Below are positions 52,301 to 63,801 of a DNA stretch of 64,000 nt, piece after piece. Made by a program: the position numbers and the translations under genes. The notes beneath the pieces are model-generated. The model made no database searches. It was given only the letters and a program-made list of their open reading frames with translations, and had not been told where the DNA came from. Source of the DNA: Telluria beijingensis (GTDB lineage: Bacteria > Pseudomonadota > Gammaproteobacteria > Burkholderiales > Burkholderiaceae_D); the NCBI RefSeq assembly GCF_030770395.1, contig NZ_CP132480.1, forward strand, positions 2,730,855 to 2,794,854. The letters are read 5' to 3'. How positions within the stretch are numbered: the stretch's first letter is position 1; each line of letters begins with the position of its first letter.

Positions 52301-53035
52301 CATCCCGAGCGCGCGCTCGCTCCAGCCTTCGCGCAGCGCGATCCGCTGCGCGGCCTCTTCGCGCGCCACGCGCGCCATCGTGTGCGCCAGCGACTCGCCG
52401 GGCGACACCTGCAGCAGCGGCACCAGTTCGACCAGCTTGCGCACTTTGGTCTTGAGCGCCTCGACGTTGTTCCAGCTGTCCAGCACCAGCGCCAGCTGCT
52501 CGGCGTCCAGCGGGTACACCTGCTGGCGCCAGTAATCGTTGGCGGCGTCCTCGAACAGGGCTTGCTCGCTGCTGACCAGTTCCTCGTCGAACAGGCTGCC
52601 GCTGTCGAACGCGTGCTCGCGCAGCATGCGCTGGCACCAGGCGTCGATGGTGAAGATCGCCGCTTCGTCCATGGTCTCGGCGGCCAGCATCAGGCGGTGC
52701 CCGGCGACGTCGCGCGCGCCCTGGTCGGGGTAATTCTCCAGCAGGCGCGCCAGGTAGGGATCGTCCAGCACCAGCTGGCCACGGAAGTAGCCGGCCGCCT
52801 GCACCAGGCGCTCGCGCACCCGGTTCGACAGCTCGCGGGTGGCGGCGCGGGTGAAGGTCATTACCAGGATCTCGGATGGCAGCAAGGGACGCGCGAAGGC
52901 GTCCGGACCGCCATGGCCGAGCACCAGGCGCACGTAGAGGGCGGCGATGGTCCAGGTCTTGCCGGTGCCGGCCGAGGCCTCGATCAGGCGCGAACCGTGC
53001 AGCGGAAAGTCCAGCGGGGTGAGCTCCTGGCTCAT
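49373..53035 (-). CDS. recB: RecBCD subunit RecB (helicase-nuclease)
   Basis: 1220 residues from MSQELTPLDFPLHGSRLIEA. Walker A SAGTGKT at 21-27, UvrD-type motifs (VALVDEFQDTSPDQYRIFD, LGTNYRSTRALV, VVTVYKSKGLEYPLVYLP), and a C-terminal nuclease domain with the catalytic WVLDYKSNALG. 3'-5' helicase and sole nuclease of RecBCD. ATG overlaps the recC stop by 4 bases. Downstream end overlaps recD. Confidence 0.97.
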   Translation of the reverse strand: MSQELTPLDFPLHGSRLIEASAGTGKTWTIAALYVRLVLGHGGPDAFARPLLPSEILVMTFTRAATRELSNRVRERLVQAAGYFRGQLVLDDPYLARLLENYPDQGARDVAGHRLMLAAETMDEAAIFTIDAWCQRMLREHAFDSGSLFDEELVSSEQALFEDAANDYWRQQVYPLDAEQLALVLDSWNNVEALKTKVRKLVELVPLLQVSPGESLAHTMARVAREEAAQRIALREGWSERALGMQRWIANERAQAVKRIDGRKLAEGNVGGWLANLQAWVDDHALLEPDLKTGWTRLTPAGIREACKNGYDPQDLDCFAGTEQLRRDLDALVLVPHAMLAHAAFHIGQRMQELKRRSRQFGFADMLQRLKTALEGENGAALRQRIVGQYPVALVDEFQDTSPDQYRIFDLLYRVEDNDPQQGLFLIGDPKQSIYGFRGADIHSYLAARRATTGRHYKLGTNYRSTRALVAAVNRVFAFAEESQVHPGHAAGAFRFRDGDVNPLPFEPVKANDHRRRLVGVAEPYQALAMCLNSQQDLGVDEYRGFFARHCAEHIVRLLNDERVGFEDEQDGQVSFERLKPADIAILVRTGDEASAVRKALARRKVPSVYLSDKDSVLQSDEARDVLRWLQAVATPLDGALARAAFATGSAGLELAALARLALDEVEWEQRIEQLKGLHVVWQRQGVLAMLRRFIHLLELPARLLRAPGGERSLTNLLHLAELLQEASGQLEGEQALVRWFAEQIESGGDGDDERVLRLESDAQLVKVVTVYKSKGLEYPLVYLPFGVSLRPTKRRDPYFHYADADGARRLDFARTEASLEAVDRARLEEDLRLLYVALTRARHFMWLGAAGVTFTREKGNSLHLSALGYLLRGGERMTSAELHAHAGVLRGDLEAIVVHELEPDDGVTLLSRHDVQPELDAPRVYDAEFERDWSVGSFTSITRHTVASSTPVPMRASAQTLLEEAPQVATPPRIEDAPWHRFPRGSKPGNFMHELLEGLARDGFDCLDKPDGEARVVRDITRKGWDNHLADTLAWLRAIVDTPLPPLNAALRDLEGVLSEMEFWFPSQHLDLKRLDDLCSSRLLGGIERPRLPERELHGMLKGFADLVFEHEGRYWVLDYKSNALGPNDAAYTRAAMEAGMAEHRYEIQGSIYLLALHRLLRARLGEAYEPEYQLGGAVFMFLRGIANPDTRGCCVLAPDLELLDELERLLDKEEHAEG

Positions 53036-56000
53036 GACAACGACTCCTGCAATGGGGTGACGACAACCGACTCGCCCAGCCACTCGGCCAGCGGTCCATA
53101 CAATTCCTGGGCCAGCTCGGGCCAGCCGCCGGCCGCGCACAGCGCGTCGAAGTCGGGCCACAGGCGCCCCACGCACAGGTCTTCGACTTCGCCACGGCTG
53201 TTCTTGCCGCCCTCGTACACCGGGCGCGCCGCGCCGCCGCCCAGCTCGGCCAGCGCGGTGCGGCATGCCACCGGCAGCGGGCTATCCAGGTTGGCGCGCC
53301 ACAGTCGCGCCAGGTCGCGCAACTGCTGCAGCGCCGCTTCCTGCGGCAGCGGCGCCATCTCGACCAGGGCGTCGCGGCTGACCAGGTAGCCTGCCACCGG
53401 GCTGCCGGCGGCGGCGCTGGCCAGCTGGCGCAGCCAGGACTTGATCAGCTTGTCGCCGCGCAGCTTGCCGTCCTTGAGCAGCAGCGACGCGGTCTGCATC
53501 AGCCAGGCCGGCTGCTCGCCGCCGCCGCGCAGGCGGTCGATCCAGTCGTCGAACACGATGTCGCCCAGGTCGAGCCGCACCGCCAGCTTGGGCGCCGCGG
53601 TGGGAAAGCGCGCGCCGAGGCGCAGCCACTCGGTGCGCACCGGGACCAGGGCGCCGACCAGCTGCCCCTGCAGCATGCGCCCGGCCAGGCCGATCGGCAG
53701 CACACCGCTGCGCACCAGGCGCTCGGCACGCCGCTCGAGCACGGCGCGCACCTCGTCGATCGGTTCCGGCTCGCCGCTGTCGTCCAGCAGCGCGTCGGCG
53801 ACGTGATAGTTCTCCAGGGCGTCGAGCGCGAACGGTTCGTCGTCCTCGCCGACCTGGCTGTCCTTCTGGAATACCACGTTCAGCCGGCGCCGGAAGAAAT
53901 CGACGGCGGGCTGGCGCAGGAAGTTCTCCAGGTCGGCCAGCCGGAGCGTGCTGCCCGGCTCGATCCCGCACGGCGGCAGGTCCTGCCCGGGCCGCTCTTC
54001 GCCGCTCCTGTGCGCGGCGCTCCACTCGCCCGCATAGCTCAGCAGGCCGCCCTGCTCGAAATAGCGGCGGCTGAACGGCTGCAGCGCGTGCTCGGTCGTG
54101 AGCTGCGACAGGTCTTTCATGGCCCAGCCGTCCTTGAGGTAATCGCGCAGCTGCGCCACCAGCACCGAGGGCGGTTGTTCGCTGTTGTCGCGCACGTTGC
54201 GCCCCACCCAGCTCACGTAGAACTTGTCGCGCGCCGCCAGCAGGGCCTCGAGCATCAGGTAGCGGTCGTCGTCGCGGCGCGAACGGTCGCCCGGGCGCGC
54301 CATGCCGGGCAGCGCCAGCAGGTCGAAGTCGGCCTGCTGCGCGCGGCGCGGGAAGTCGCCGTCGTTCATGCCGAGCAGGCATACCACGCGGAACGGCACC
54401 GCGCGCATCGGCATCAGCGTGCAGAAGGTCACGCCGCCCGAGACGAACTGGTGGTTCAGGGTCGGCTGGTCGAGTTCATTGAGCCAGGCTTCGCGCAGCA
54501 CCGCCAGCGGCACCGGCTCGGTGAACTCCGCCGCGTCGCAGGTCTCGAGCCAGCATTGCAGGCCTTCGTCGAGGCCGGCCAGGGTCAGGCGGTCTTCCTC
54601 GCTGCTGGCGGCATAGAAGCACGACAGCATCTCGCGCGCCGCGACGCCCCATTCGGCCGGGGTGCGCGCCACGTCCAGCTGCGCGCGCCAGTCCAGCAGG
54701 CAGTCGACCAGCTGGGCCAGCGAGCCGGCCAGCGCCGCGTCCAGCCCCCCTACTTCGGCATACGGCTCGATGTCGCCGAAGCTGGCGCCGGCGCCGCTGG
54801 CATAGCCGAGCAGCATGCGGCGCACCCCGAAGATCCAGGCATTCTGCTCGCCGGCCATGCCCAGTCCGAGTCCGCTGCGGTGCTCCTGGTCCAGGCCCCA
54901 GCGCACGCCGGCCCCTTCGATCCAGCGGCCCAGGGTCGGCAAGTCATCCGGCGCCAGGCCGAAGCGGCGCGCCACCGCCGGCACATCCAGCAGGTCGCGC
55001 ACCTCGCTCTGGCGGCAGCGCTGCTGCGGCAGGCGCAGCAGCCATTCGAGCGAGACCAGCAGCGGGTTCACGCTGCGGTCGCGCACGTCGCCGATCTCGA
55101 ACGGGATGTGGCGCTTGTCCTGGTGGCGGCGATACTGGCCGAATACGGCGTGGATCGCCGGCGAGAAGCTGTCGATGTCCGGCACCATCACCACCACGTC
55201 GCGCGGGCGCAGGCTCGGGTCTTGTGCGAACCACGACAGCATCTGGTCATGCAGCACCTCGACTTCGCGCTGCACACTGTGCGTCACGTGGAATTCGATC
55301 GAGCGGTCATCCAGCATCGGCGGCACCCGCGGGTGCTCGGACAGCGGCACCAGGTCGCGCACCGCGGCCTGGGCCTGGGCCAGCAGGGTGCCGCCATCGT
55401 CGTCGGCAAACAGGTCGACTTTCAACGGCGCCGTGTCGCCGTCACGCCGGTCCTGGTTGTCGAATTCATCGAGCATCCGCACGAAGTCGCGACCCTGGCG
55501 GCCCCAGCTCGCGAGCAACGGATGGCTGTGCGCGTGCAGTTCCTCGAGGGGGTAAGCTCCCAGGTCTATTCCGTTTCTCTGCGGCTGGCGCCGGCGCGCG
55601 GCCTTGAGCAGGTCGCGGCCCTCGATGATGTCGCCCCAGTAGAAGCGGCACGGATTCGGCACCGCGAACAGCACCTGGCTGTGGCGCGCCAGCGCGGCGA
55701 TCGCCTGCAGGGTCTGGTACGGCAGGGTCGACATCCCGAACAGCACCACCCGCCGCGGCAGGCGGCTGGCCGGTTCCTGCCCGGCCTCGATCGCGGCCAG
55801 GAATTGCTGGTGGACGGAGGCGCGGCCGCTGGCGCGCTGTTCTTCCGGCACGCTCTCGTGCACCGCGCGCCACAGGCAGGCTTGCCAGCGCTGGTCCGGC
55901 GCCAGCGGGACCGGATCGCCGGCGGCGCGCAGCAACTGGTCGCGGCCCGCCGCCCAGTCGGCCAGCCAGTCGGCGCGATACACCTGGTACTGGTCGTACA

Positions 56001-56421
56001 GGTCGGCCACCCGCTCGGCCAATTGCAGGCGGCGCTCGGCGTCGCCATCGGCCAGGAAGCGCGCCAGCGGTTCATAGCCGTCCTGCTGCAGCAGCGTGGG
56101 CAGCAGGCGCATCAGGCGCCAGGTGAGCGGATCCTTGTCGAACGGGGCGCGCGTGGGCACCCGCTCGCGTCCCAGCATGCCGCGATAGGCTTCCCACATG
56201 AAGCGCGCCGGCAGCGCCACCCGGGTGGCGGCGCACACGCCGAGTTCCTCGGCCAGCGCAATCTTGAGCCATTCGGCCACGCCGTTCGACTGCACCAAAA
56301 AGATCTCTTGCTCCAGCGGGCCGAGGGGATGGTTGCGCAGCCAGTCGAACACGGCGCTGCGCAGCAGCTCCATCTGGTTGCCATGGAGGATCAAAAGGCC
56401 GGGAGTGATCGGTGAAGGCAT
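53032..56421 (-). CDS. recC: RecBCD subunit RecC
   Basis: 1129 residues from MPSPITPGLLILHGNQMELL (an ATG nine codons upstream at 56448 is possible). Inactive helicase-like subunit that recognises Chi and splits the DNA strands. Family signatures: QSNGVAEWLKIALAEELGV, ARFMWEAYRGMLG, VVMVPDIDSFSPAIHAVFG, SVNPLLVSLEWLLRLP and RAVPFRVVCLLGMNDGDFPR. First gene of the recCBD operon. Confidence 0.96.
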   Translation of the reverse strand: MPSPITPGLLILHGNQMELLRSAVFDWLRNHPLGPLEQEIFLVQSNGVAEWLKIALAEELGVCAATRVALPARFMWEAYRGMLGRERVPTRAPFDKDPLTWRLMRLLPTLLQQDGYEPLARFLADGDAERRLQLAERVADLYDQYQVYRADWLADWAAGRDQLLRAAGDPVPLAPDQRWQACLWRAVHESVPEEQRASGRASVHQQFLAAIEAGQEPASRLPRRVVLFGMSTLPYQTLQAIAALARHSQVLFAVPNPCRFYWGDIIEGRDLLKAARRRQPQRNGIDLGAYPLEELHAHSHPLLASWGRQGRDFVRMLDEFDNQDRRDGDTAPLKVDLFADDDGGTLLAQAQAAVRDLVPLSEHPRVPPMLDDRSIEFHVTHSVQREVEVLHDQMLSWFAQDPSLRPRDVVVMVPDIDSFSPAIHAVFGQYRRHQDKRHIPFEIGDVRDRSVNPLLVSLEWLLRLPQQRCRQSEVRDLLDVPAVARRFGLAPDDLPTLGRWIEGAGVRWGLDQEHRSGLGLGMAGEQNAWIFGVRRMLLGYASGAGASFGDIEPYAEVGGLDAALAGSLAQLVDCLLDWRAQLDVARTPAEWGVAAREMLSCFYAASSEEDRLTLAGLDEGLQCWLETCDAAEFTEPVPLAVLREAWLNELDQPTLNHQFVSGGVTFCTLMPMRAVPFRVVCLLGMNDGDFPRRAQQADFDLLALPGMARPGDRSRRDDDRYLMLEALLAARDKFYVSWVGRNVRDNSEQPPSVLVAQLRDYLKDGWAMKDLSQLTTEHALQPFSRRYFEQGGLLSYAGEWSAAHRSGEERPGQDLPPCGIEPGSTLRLADLENFLRQPAVDFFRRRLNVVFQKDSQVGEDDEPFALDALENYHVADALLDDSGEPEPIDEVRAVLERRAERLVRSGVLPIGLAGRMLQGQLVGALVPVRTEWLRLGARFPTAAPKLAVRLDLGDIVFDDWIDRLRGGGEQPAWLMQTASLLLKDGKLRGDKLIKSWLRQLASAAAGSPVAGYLVSRDALVEMAPLPQEAALQQLRDLARLWRANLDSPLPVACRTALAELGGGAARPVYEGGKNSRGEVEDLCVGRLWPDFDALCAAGGWPELAQELYGPLAEWLGESVVVTPLQESLS

Positions 56422-56502
56422 GCGTGTGGCTCGGACGGTCGGGGCCATAGCATACCGTTTTTGGCGCGCCCGCGGTAGGGCCAAACCAGGTGCATTGCCC
56501 GT

Positions 56503-59553
<3,051 letters not shown>

Positions 59554-59636
59554 GCTTTCCCTGGCAGGCAATGCCTGCCGCGCAAAATTGCTAGTATATC
59601 GGCGCGCCGCACCGGCGCGTTACCGATGAGGCAAGC

Positions 59637-61685
59637 ATGCAACACGACAGTCTTGAAGACTCCTGGCTGTGGCTCGAAGAAGTCGACAGCGAACTCGCCC
59701 GCGCCTGGGTCGACGCGCGCAATGCGGCGACCGAGGCCGAACTGGAAGCCGATCCCCGCTTCGTCCCGCTGCGCGAACGGCTGCTCGCCATCCTCGACTC
59801 GAGCGAGAAAATTCCCTACGTCGGCGTGCATGGCGGCTGGTGCTACAACTTCTGGCGCGATGCCCTCCACCAGCGCGGCGTCTGGCGTCGCACCACGCTG
59901 GACGCGTACCGCCAGCCGGCGCCTGCCTGGCAGACGGTGCTCGACCTCGATGCGCTGGCGCGCGCCGAAGACGAGAACTGGGTCTGGGGCGGCGTGTCCT
60001 GGCTCGACCGGGAAGGCGACCGCGGCCTGCGCTGCATGGTTTCGCTGTCGCGCGGCGGCGGCGACGCGCACGTGGTGCGCGAATTCGATCTCGAGAGTCT
60101 CACGTTCGTGACCGACGGTTTCAGCCTGCCGGAAGCGAAGAGCGACGTGGCCTGGATCGACCGCGACACCCTGTTCGTCGGCACCGACTTCGGCCCCGGC
60201 AGCCTGAGCGAATCGGGCTATCCGCGCATCGTCAAGACGTGGAAGCGCGGCGCGCCGCTGGCGGCGGCGGCCACCGTGTACGAGGCGGCGCCGGGCGACC
60301 TGGCGGCATCCGGCTACCGGGACCACAGCCCGGGCTGGGAACGCGCCTTCGTGCTGCGCCAGGTCGATTTCTACACGAGCGAACTGTTCTGGCTGCGCGG
60401 CGACGCACTGGTAAAGATCGACAAGCCGCTGGACGCCAGCGCCTTCGCCCTGCGCGACCAGTTGATCGTCGAACTGCGTTCGGACTGGACGACCGGCGGC
60501 GCGACCTATCCGCAAGGCGCCCTGCTGGCGACCGGCTTCGACGACTTCGTGGCCGGCAAGCGGGAATTCGAGGTGCTGTTCGCGCCGACACCCTCGACCT
60601 CGCTCGACGGCGTGACGGCGACCCGGAACTTCCTGCTGCTGACGGTGCTGGACAATGTGAAGAACCGCATCACTGAACTGCGGCGCGAGGATGGCCGCTG
60701 GATCGGGCGCGAGGTCGCCGTCCCCGGCTTCGGCGCACTGGGCGTGGCGGCGGTCGATGCGGACGCATCGGACGACTACTTCCTGACCGTGACCGACTTC
60801 CTGCATCCGACCACGCTGAACCTGATGCGCGCGGGGAGCGACGAGCGCGAGGCGCTGAAGGCGATGCCGGCCTTCTTCGACGCCGCGCCGTATGAGGTGG
60901 CACAGCACACGGCGACCTCCGCCGACGGCACGCCGGTCCCCTACTTCGTCGTCGGCCGCCGCGACCGGCAAGCGGGGACGCCGGCTCCCACCCTGCTGTA
61001 CGGCTACGGCGGCTTCGAAGTCGCGCTCAAGCCCTTCTACAGCGGCATGACCGGCGCCGCCTGGCTCGAACAGGGCGGCACCTATGTGCTGGCCAATATC
61101 CGCGGCGGCGGCGAGTTCGGCCCGCGCTGGCACCAGGCGGCCCTGCGCCAGCACCGCCAGCGCGCCTTCGACGATTTTCTCGCGGTCGGCCAGGACCTGG
61201 TGGCGCGCGGGCTCACCACCCCGGCCCGGCTGGGCATCATGGGCGGCAGCAATGGCGGCCTGCTGGTGGGCGCGGCGCTGACCCAGCGCCCCGACCTGTT
61301 CGGCGCCGTGGTGTGCCAGGTGCCGCTGCTGGACATGCGGCGCTACCACCTGCTGCTGGCCGGCGCCTCGTGGATGGGCGAATACGGCGACCCGGACGAT
61401 CCCGCCGACTGGGCCTTCCTGTCTCGCTACTCGCCCTACCATAACCTGCGCCCCGGTCAAGCTTATCCGCGGGTGCTGTTCACGACCTCGACCCGCGACG
61501 ACCGCGTGCATCCCGCGCATGCGCGCAAGATGGCGGCGCGCATGCTGGAACAGGGCCACGACGTGCTGTACTGGGAAAACACCGAGGGCGGCCACGCCGG
61601 CGCGGCCGACAATGCCCAGACCGCGCGCATGTTCGCGCTGACCTATGCCTTCCTGCTGCGGCAACTGGGCGCGCCCTCCGCGTAG
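59637..61685 (+). CDS. Prolyl oligopeptidase-family serine peptidase (S9)
   Basis: 682 residues, no signal peptide. N-terminal seven-bladed propeller (about 60-400) opens with WLWLEEVDSELARAWVDARN, the POP N-terminal strand. The catalytic alpha/beta domain carries GGSNGG (S538), TSTRDDRVHPAH (Asp621/622) and EGGHAGA (H653), with PYFVVG and YGYGGF before. Family cleaves short peptides after Pro or other residues. Divergent from the hybrid kinase and convergent with luxI. Confidence 0.93.
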   Translation: MQHDSLEDSWLWLEEVDSELARAWVDARNAATEAELEADPRFVPLRERLLAILDSSEKIPYVGVHGGWCYNFWRDALHQRGVWRRTTLDAYRQPAPAWQTVLDLDALARAEDENWVWGGVSWLDREGDRGLRCMVSLSRGGGDAHVVREFDLESLTFVTDGFSLPEAKSDVAWIDRDTLFVGTDFGPGSLSESGYPRIVKTWKRGAPLAAAATVYEAAPGDLAASGYRDHSPGWERAFVLRQVDFYTSELFWLRGDALVKIDKPLDASAFALRDQLIVELRSDWTTGGATYPQGALLATGFDDFVAGKREFEVLFAPTPSTSLDGVTATRNFLLLTVLDNVKNRITELRREDGRWIGREVAVPGFGALGVAAVDADASDDYFLTVTDFLHPTTLNLMRAGSDEREALKAMPAFFDAAPYEVAQHTATSADGTPVPYFVVGRRDRQAGTPAPTLLYGYGGFEVALKPFYSGMTGAAWLEQGGTYVLANIRGGGEFGPRWHQAALRQHRQRAFDDFLAVGQDLVARGLTTPARLGIMGGSNGGLLVGAALTQRPDLFGAVVCQVPLLDMRRYHLLLAGASWMGEYGDPDDPADWAFLSRYSPYHNLRPGQAYPRVLFTTSTRDDRVHPAHARKMAARMLEQGHDVLYWENTEGGHAGAADNAQTARMFALTYAFLLRQLGAPSA

Positions 61686-61704
61686 TTCCCTGTAGCGCAC
61701 CGGG

Positions 61705-62286
61705 TCAGGACGCCAGGCGCTCGGCGAACAGCGCGTCCCAGGTCGGCGCGATCTCGACATAGAGCGCGACCGCGGTCTCGATCCCGACCGCCTGCGGCGC
61801 ACCGATGCGGGTGGTGACCACGCCGGCCCGGCGCAGCATGCGCTCGATCGCGGTGGTGGTGACCGTCACGTAGCGCGACAGGCCGCGCTCGTGGGCGTGG
61901 CGGATGATGGCCTGGATCGATTCCATCGTCATCTCCGAGAAGCCGTAGCTGCCGGCGCCTTCGGTCTCGATCGCGAAGCGCGACAGCTCCCAGATGTGCG
62001 GGTCGCTGGGCGCTTCCTGGCCGTCGAGCAGTTGCGGGAAGGAGTCCTTGAGCATGTACGGCCCCTCGGTCGGCAGCAGGCGCCAGCAGCCGCGCAGGGT
62101 GTCGTCGTCGCGCATCAGCATGTAGCGCGGCTCGAGCGCGTCGTAGCCATCGATCTCCATGCCGGACAGCACCGGCACCTCCCATCCCAGCCGCCCGCGA
62201 AACACCTTCGCGCGCAGCGTATGCATTTCCCACAATTCCTTTGAAGCGAATGCGCGACGCGGCGCGATCCTGATCTGCATGCTCAT
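61705..62286 (-). CDS. Acyl-homoserine lactone synthase, LuxI family
   Basis: 193 residues from MSMQIRIAPRRAFASK, with AAGGGG 6 bases upstream; a second in-frame ATG two codons later is possible. LuxI invariant residues are present: R26, F29, W35, D46, D49, R70, F83, E100 and R103 in WELSRF. It makes an AHL from S-adenosylmethionine and an acyl carrier; chain length cannot be read. Partner luxR is at 62719-63459, with an RsaL-like gene divergent between them. Confidence 0.94.
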   Translation of the reverse strand: MSMQIRIAPRRAFASKELWEMHTLRAKVFRGRLGWEVPVLSGMEIDGYDALEPRYMLMRDDDTLRGCWRLLPTEGPYMLKDSFPQLLDGQEAPSDPHIWELSRFAIETEGAGSYGFSEMTMESIQAIIRHAHERGLSRYVTVTTTAIERMLRRAGVVTTRIGAPQAVGIETAVALYVEIAPTWDALFAERLAS

Positions 62287-62369
62287 GGCCAACCCCTTCC
62301 TCGTTGAGAAAACCGGTGGAGAAAAAATGCACTACGCATAGAAGCGTCATGCAAATCGGGTAGGCTGGG

Positions 62370-62389
62370 TACTATCAGCATTGCTAGGT
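62370..62389. promoter_or_regulatory. Candidate lux box in the rsaL-like/luxI intergenic region
   Basis: TACTATCAGCATTGCTAGGT fits the NNCT-N12-AGNN lux-box frame, with five of ten positions palindromic. On the plus strand a -10-like CAATAC starts exactly 20 bases after it (62410-62415), the spacing of a class II lux box for the rsaL-like gene. A weaker dyad GCAT-N9-ATGC at 62336-62352 lies on the luxI side and may be a repressor site. Consensus matches only. Confidence 0.4.
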
Positions 62390-62471
62390 GGCGAGCAATA
62401 TCGGCGGTGCAATACTTTGGGAAAGACGCAGTTTCCGAATCATTCGACTTACCACCCCGAAAGGACTCACC

Positions 62472-62744
62472 ATGGCAAACGATCTGATGTGCGACGCGTT
62501 GGCAGCCGAACTGCAGGCACAACAGTTGGTCCAGGCGGCCGGGGCCGCGCGCCTGGCACCGCACGAACTGCGCCGGCTGCGCATCACCAAGCGCGAAAGC
62601 CAGGAAAAATTCTGGGGCCGGTTCGGCGTCACCCAGTCCAGCGGCAGCCGCTTCGAAACCGGCCTGGCGATTCCGGCGCCCGTATCGATCCTGTTGCGCA
62701 TGTATATCAACGGCAAGCTCAACGATGGTGATCTTCAGGGGTGA
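62472..62744 (+). CDS. RsaL-like quorum-sensing repressor
   Basis: 90 residues, start at MANDLMCDALAAELQ after AAGGACTCACC. The helix-turn-helix is RESQEKFWGRFGVTQSSGSR followed by FETGLAIPAPVSILLRMYI. This pattern (RESQxxFWxRFGxxQSxGSRFE) is the one I recall from Pseudomonas RsaL, which represses lasI. Gene position agrees: between luxR and luxI, divergent from luxI, and its end overlaps the luxR end by 26 bases. It therefore probably limits AHL synthesis. Confidence 0.82.
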   Translation: MANDLMCDALAAELQAQQLVQAAGAARLAPHELRRLRITKRESQEKFWGRFGVTQSSGSRFETGLAIPAPVSILLRMYINGKLNDGDLQG

Positions 62745-63459
62745 TGAGCCCCATGGCGATGGCCTTGACCACCGCCTGCTGGCGAGTGTTGACGTCGAAT
62801 TTTTGACGCACATTCGCCAGGTGAAAATTGACGGTGGCTTCGGAGCAGTTCGTGATGCGGGCAATCTCCCATGACGATTTGCCGGCCATCACCCACTGCA
62901 ATACCTCCAGCTCGCGCCGCGTCAGGCGCGGCGCTTCATCGACCCTGACTTCTTCTTCGCGGAAGCGGCCGGACGAGCCGAAGGCATAATCCCGCACCAG
63001 CGACAGCATCGGCAGCACCTCGGCCATGGCGCGCTGGGCGGCGGCGTCGGGCCGCGCATCGGACGCGAAACTGATGACCCCGAATTCGCCCTGCGGCCCG
63101 TGGATCGGCAGGGTCGCGCCGCTGCGGATGCCATGGGCGCTGGCTTCTTCGTAGAAGCCGGCCTGCTGCGGGCTGGAGGCGAAGGTGCCCGGCTGCCACA
63201 CGATCGGCATCGTGCTCGCCAGGCAGTGCGAGACGGTCGGATCGACGTAGGCGAAGCCGTTGCGGTCATAGCGATCGCGCCAGTTTTCGGAATAATTGCT
63301 GCGCAAGAAGGCCGACTCGAAGCGGGTATGGCGCGAATTCACGACGCCAAACAACACCTGGTCGAATCCCAACCCCCGCGCAATCGTGAACAGCGACGCA
63401 CTCCAGTGGGAGGCGTCCTTGGCCTGCATCAGATCAAGTAATAAGGCGGTGTCAATCAT
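62719..63459 (-). CDS. LuxR-family AHL-responsive regulator
   Basis: 246 residues. N-terminal autoinducer-binding domain (about 20-165) with the invariant W60, Y64, D73, P74 and W88 (WRDRYDRNGFAYVDPTVSHC, MPIVWQ) and GIRSGATLPIHGPQG. C-terminal LuxR helix-turn-helix (about 178-240) LTRRELEVLQWVMAGKSSWE and NCSEATVNFHLANVRQKF. Binds the AHL made by the nearby LuxI and activates target promoters. Its 3' end overlaps the RsaL-like gene. Confidence 0.94.
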   Translation of the reverse strand: MIDTALLLDLMQAKDASHWSASLFTIARGLGFDQVLFGVVNSRHTRFESAFLRSNYSENWRDRYDRNGFAYVDPTVSHCLASTMPIVWQPGTFASSPQQAGFYEEASAHGIRSGATLPIHGPQGEFGVISFASDARPDAAAQRAMAEVLPMLSLVRDYAFGSSGRFREEEVRVDEAPRLTRRELEVLQWVMAGKSSWEIARITNCSEATVNFHLANVRQKFDVNTRQQAVVKAIAMGLITPEDHHR

Positions 63460-63693
63460 GGGGGCGGTTGTTGATGTAACCCCGCTATGCTAGATGGTTC
63501 GACCCGTTCACAAATTCACAGAAATTAACAATCCAATGGTTTACTTCTATCTCTTTTGCATGTTGTCGTGCATAAACAACAACTATTTGCAATTGTGCGC
63601 CTTATTTCGAAGGAATCCGCTACCCTCCGCCGAATTACCTGCAATAAATTTCAGAATTGCAAGTATTTGCTAACTGAGGTGCCGTTTCAGACC

Positions 63694-63721
63694 TTGACTT
63701 AGATCTAGAGGACGGTATCTT
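63694..63721 (+). promoter_or_regulatory. Candidate sigma-70 promoter of the HAMP-domain gene
   Basis: TTGACT, 16-base spacer, TATCTT, about 80 bases before the ATG at 63802. It lies in the 342-base gap (63460-63801) between luxR and this gene, which is AT-rich and otherwise empty of genes. Confidence 0.55.
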
Positions 63722-63801
63722 GCATTTGTGTAAAAACGACACTTTTTTGCCTAGCTGACGCAGGCCAACGAGAATCTACCTTTCAAGACGGGATCCAGGC
63801 G

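Noticed and set aside
49082..53389. 1435-codon plus-strand frame opposite recD/recB
   Set aside because: Antisense shadow of recB, rich in Q, A, R and H, with no recognisable domain or start signal.
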